Assembly (NCBI GenBank): GCA_030525745.1
Contig: JAUNED010000012.1
Span: 1-56,029 of the forward strand
Source: Lonepinella koalarum
Lineage (GTDB): Bacteria > Pseudomonadota > Gammaproteobacteria > Enterobacterales > Pasteurellaceae
DNA: 56,029 nt
Direction of reading: 5' to 3'
Part shown: piece by piece, positions 55,995 to 56,029 of the stretch
How positions within the stretch are numbered: position 1 is the stretch's first letter
Layout of the letters: each line of letters begins with the position of its first letter
Made by a program: the position numbers and the translations under genes
The notes under the pieces: model-generated
What the model was told of the DNA's origin: nothing
Database searches by the model: none
The model's input: only the letters and a program-made list of their open reading frames with translations

Positions 55995-56029
55995 ATGTCA
56001 CAATTTTTAGCAAGCAAGCAAGCAAGCAA
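55995..56029 (+). CDS. 5' end of a phase-variable gene with GCAA repeats (partial)
   Basis: An ATG at 55995 behind AGGAG (55985-55989) opens a frame reading MSQFLASKQASK and running off the window. From 56010 to 56029 there are five exact GCAA copies, which encode the repeating ASKQ. In Haemophilus, tetranucleotide repeats at the start of a gene switch surface genes on and off. GCAA repeats are known in lex2A and some other loci as I recall. Which gene this is cannot be told from 11 codons. Confidence 0.7.
   Translation, partial: MSQFLASKQAS
56010..56029 (+). repeat. GCAA tetranucleotide repeat, at least 5 copies
   Basis: Five exact GCAA units reach the window edge and probably continue. 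The tract starts four codons after the ATG of the partial gene, so each unit lost or gained changes the frame. Confidence 0.9.

Overview
The window looks like a chromosomal segment from a Haemophilus-like member of the Pasteurellaceae. The 9-mer AAGTGCGGT and its complement ACCGCACTT recur dozens of times in genes and as inverted pairs between genes. This is the Haemophilus-type DNA uptake signal sequence (USS). The DNA is AT-rich, and many gene blocks match Haemophilus synteny as I remember it (fur-fldA-ybfE, menE-mscK-aroC-mepA-lpxM, ychF-pth, artPIQM-gmhA, bamC-dapA-bcp, yecM/argS, dat-ddc). Species cannot be assigned from the sequence alone.

Layout. 1-2.4 kb: the 3' tip of a probable gdhA, then the leftward ybfE-fldA-fur operon with a Fur-box-like site at its promoter, and esterase ybfF. 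2.4-13.9 kb: a rightward, tightly packed run with several TAATG stop/start overlaps (CPBP-family membrane protein, seqA, menE, mscK, aroC, mepA, a TauE/SafE-type permease, lpxM), ending in dinB, which is split by about 0.5 kb of foreign DNA carrying an unknown 153-aa gene. 14-20.3 kb: htpX, a PurR-box-controlled purine-type permease, an APC antiporter, homocysteine methyltransferase, a small methyltransferase and ychF. 20.4-25.8 kb: pth, a heptosyltransferase-like gene, the arginine ABC transporter artPIQM behind an ArgR-like operator, and gmhA.

26.4-31.9 kb is an accessory island of small, unrelated proteins (HEAT repeat, DMP19/DUF4375, DKNYY lipoprotein, several orphans) surrounding menB. 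It resembles an orphan immunity-gene array of polymorphic toxin systems, with no toxin in view. 32-48.4 kb returns to core genes: mfd, a GT25 glycosyltransferase whose 5' end lies in pentanucleotide repeats, glnA, typA, apt, dnaX (A10 slippage tract), bamC, dapA, bcp, slyB-like, yecM and argS.

48.5-56 kb: a DUF3298-type lipoprotein; the 1,3-diaminopropane operon dat-ddc with a structured leader and a candidate 37-codon upstream ORF, and a decayed vapC between the two enzymes; a PemIK/ChpSB-type toxin-antitoxin pair; zinc-binding ZnuA; a second toxin-antitoxin pair (HI1419/HI1420-like) whose toxin appears to begin with ATA behind a perfect Shine-Dalgarno; and, at the right edge, the first codons of a gene starting in GCAA tetranucleotide repeats, the hallmark of a phase-variable contingency locus.

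The genes cover ordinary housekeeping (replication control, repair, menaquinone, chorismate, lysine/peptidoglycan, glutamine) plus import of arginine, purine and zinc. The accessory layer consists of toxin/antitoxin modules, immunity-like genes and repeat-driven surface variation.
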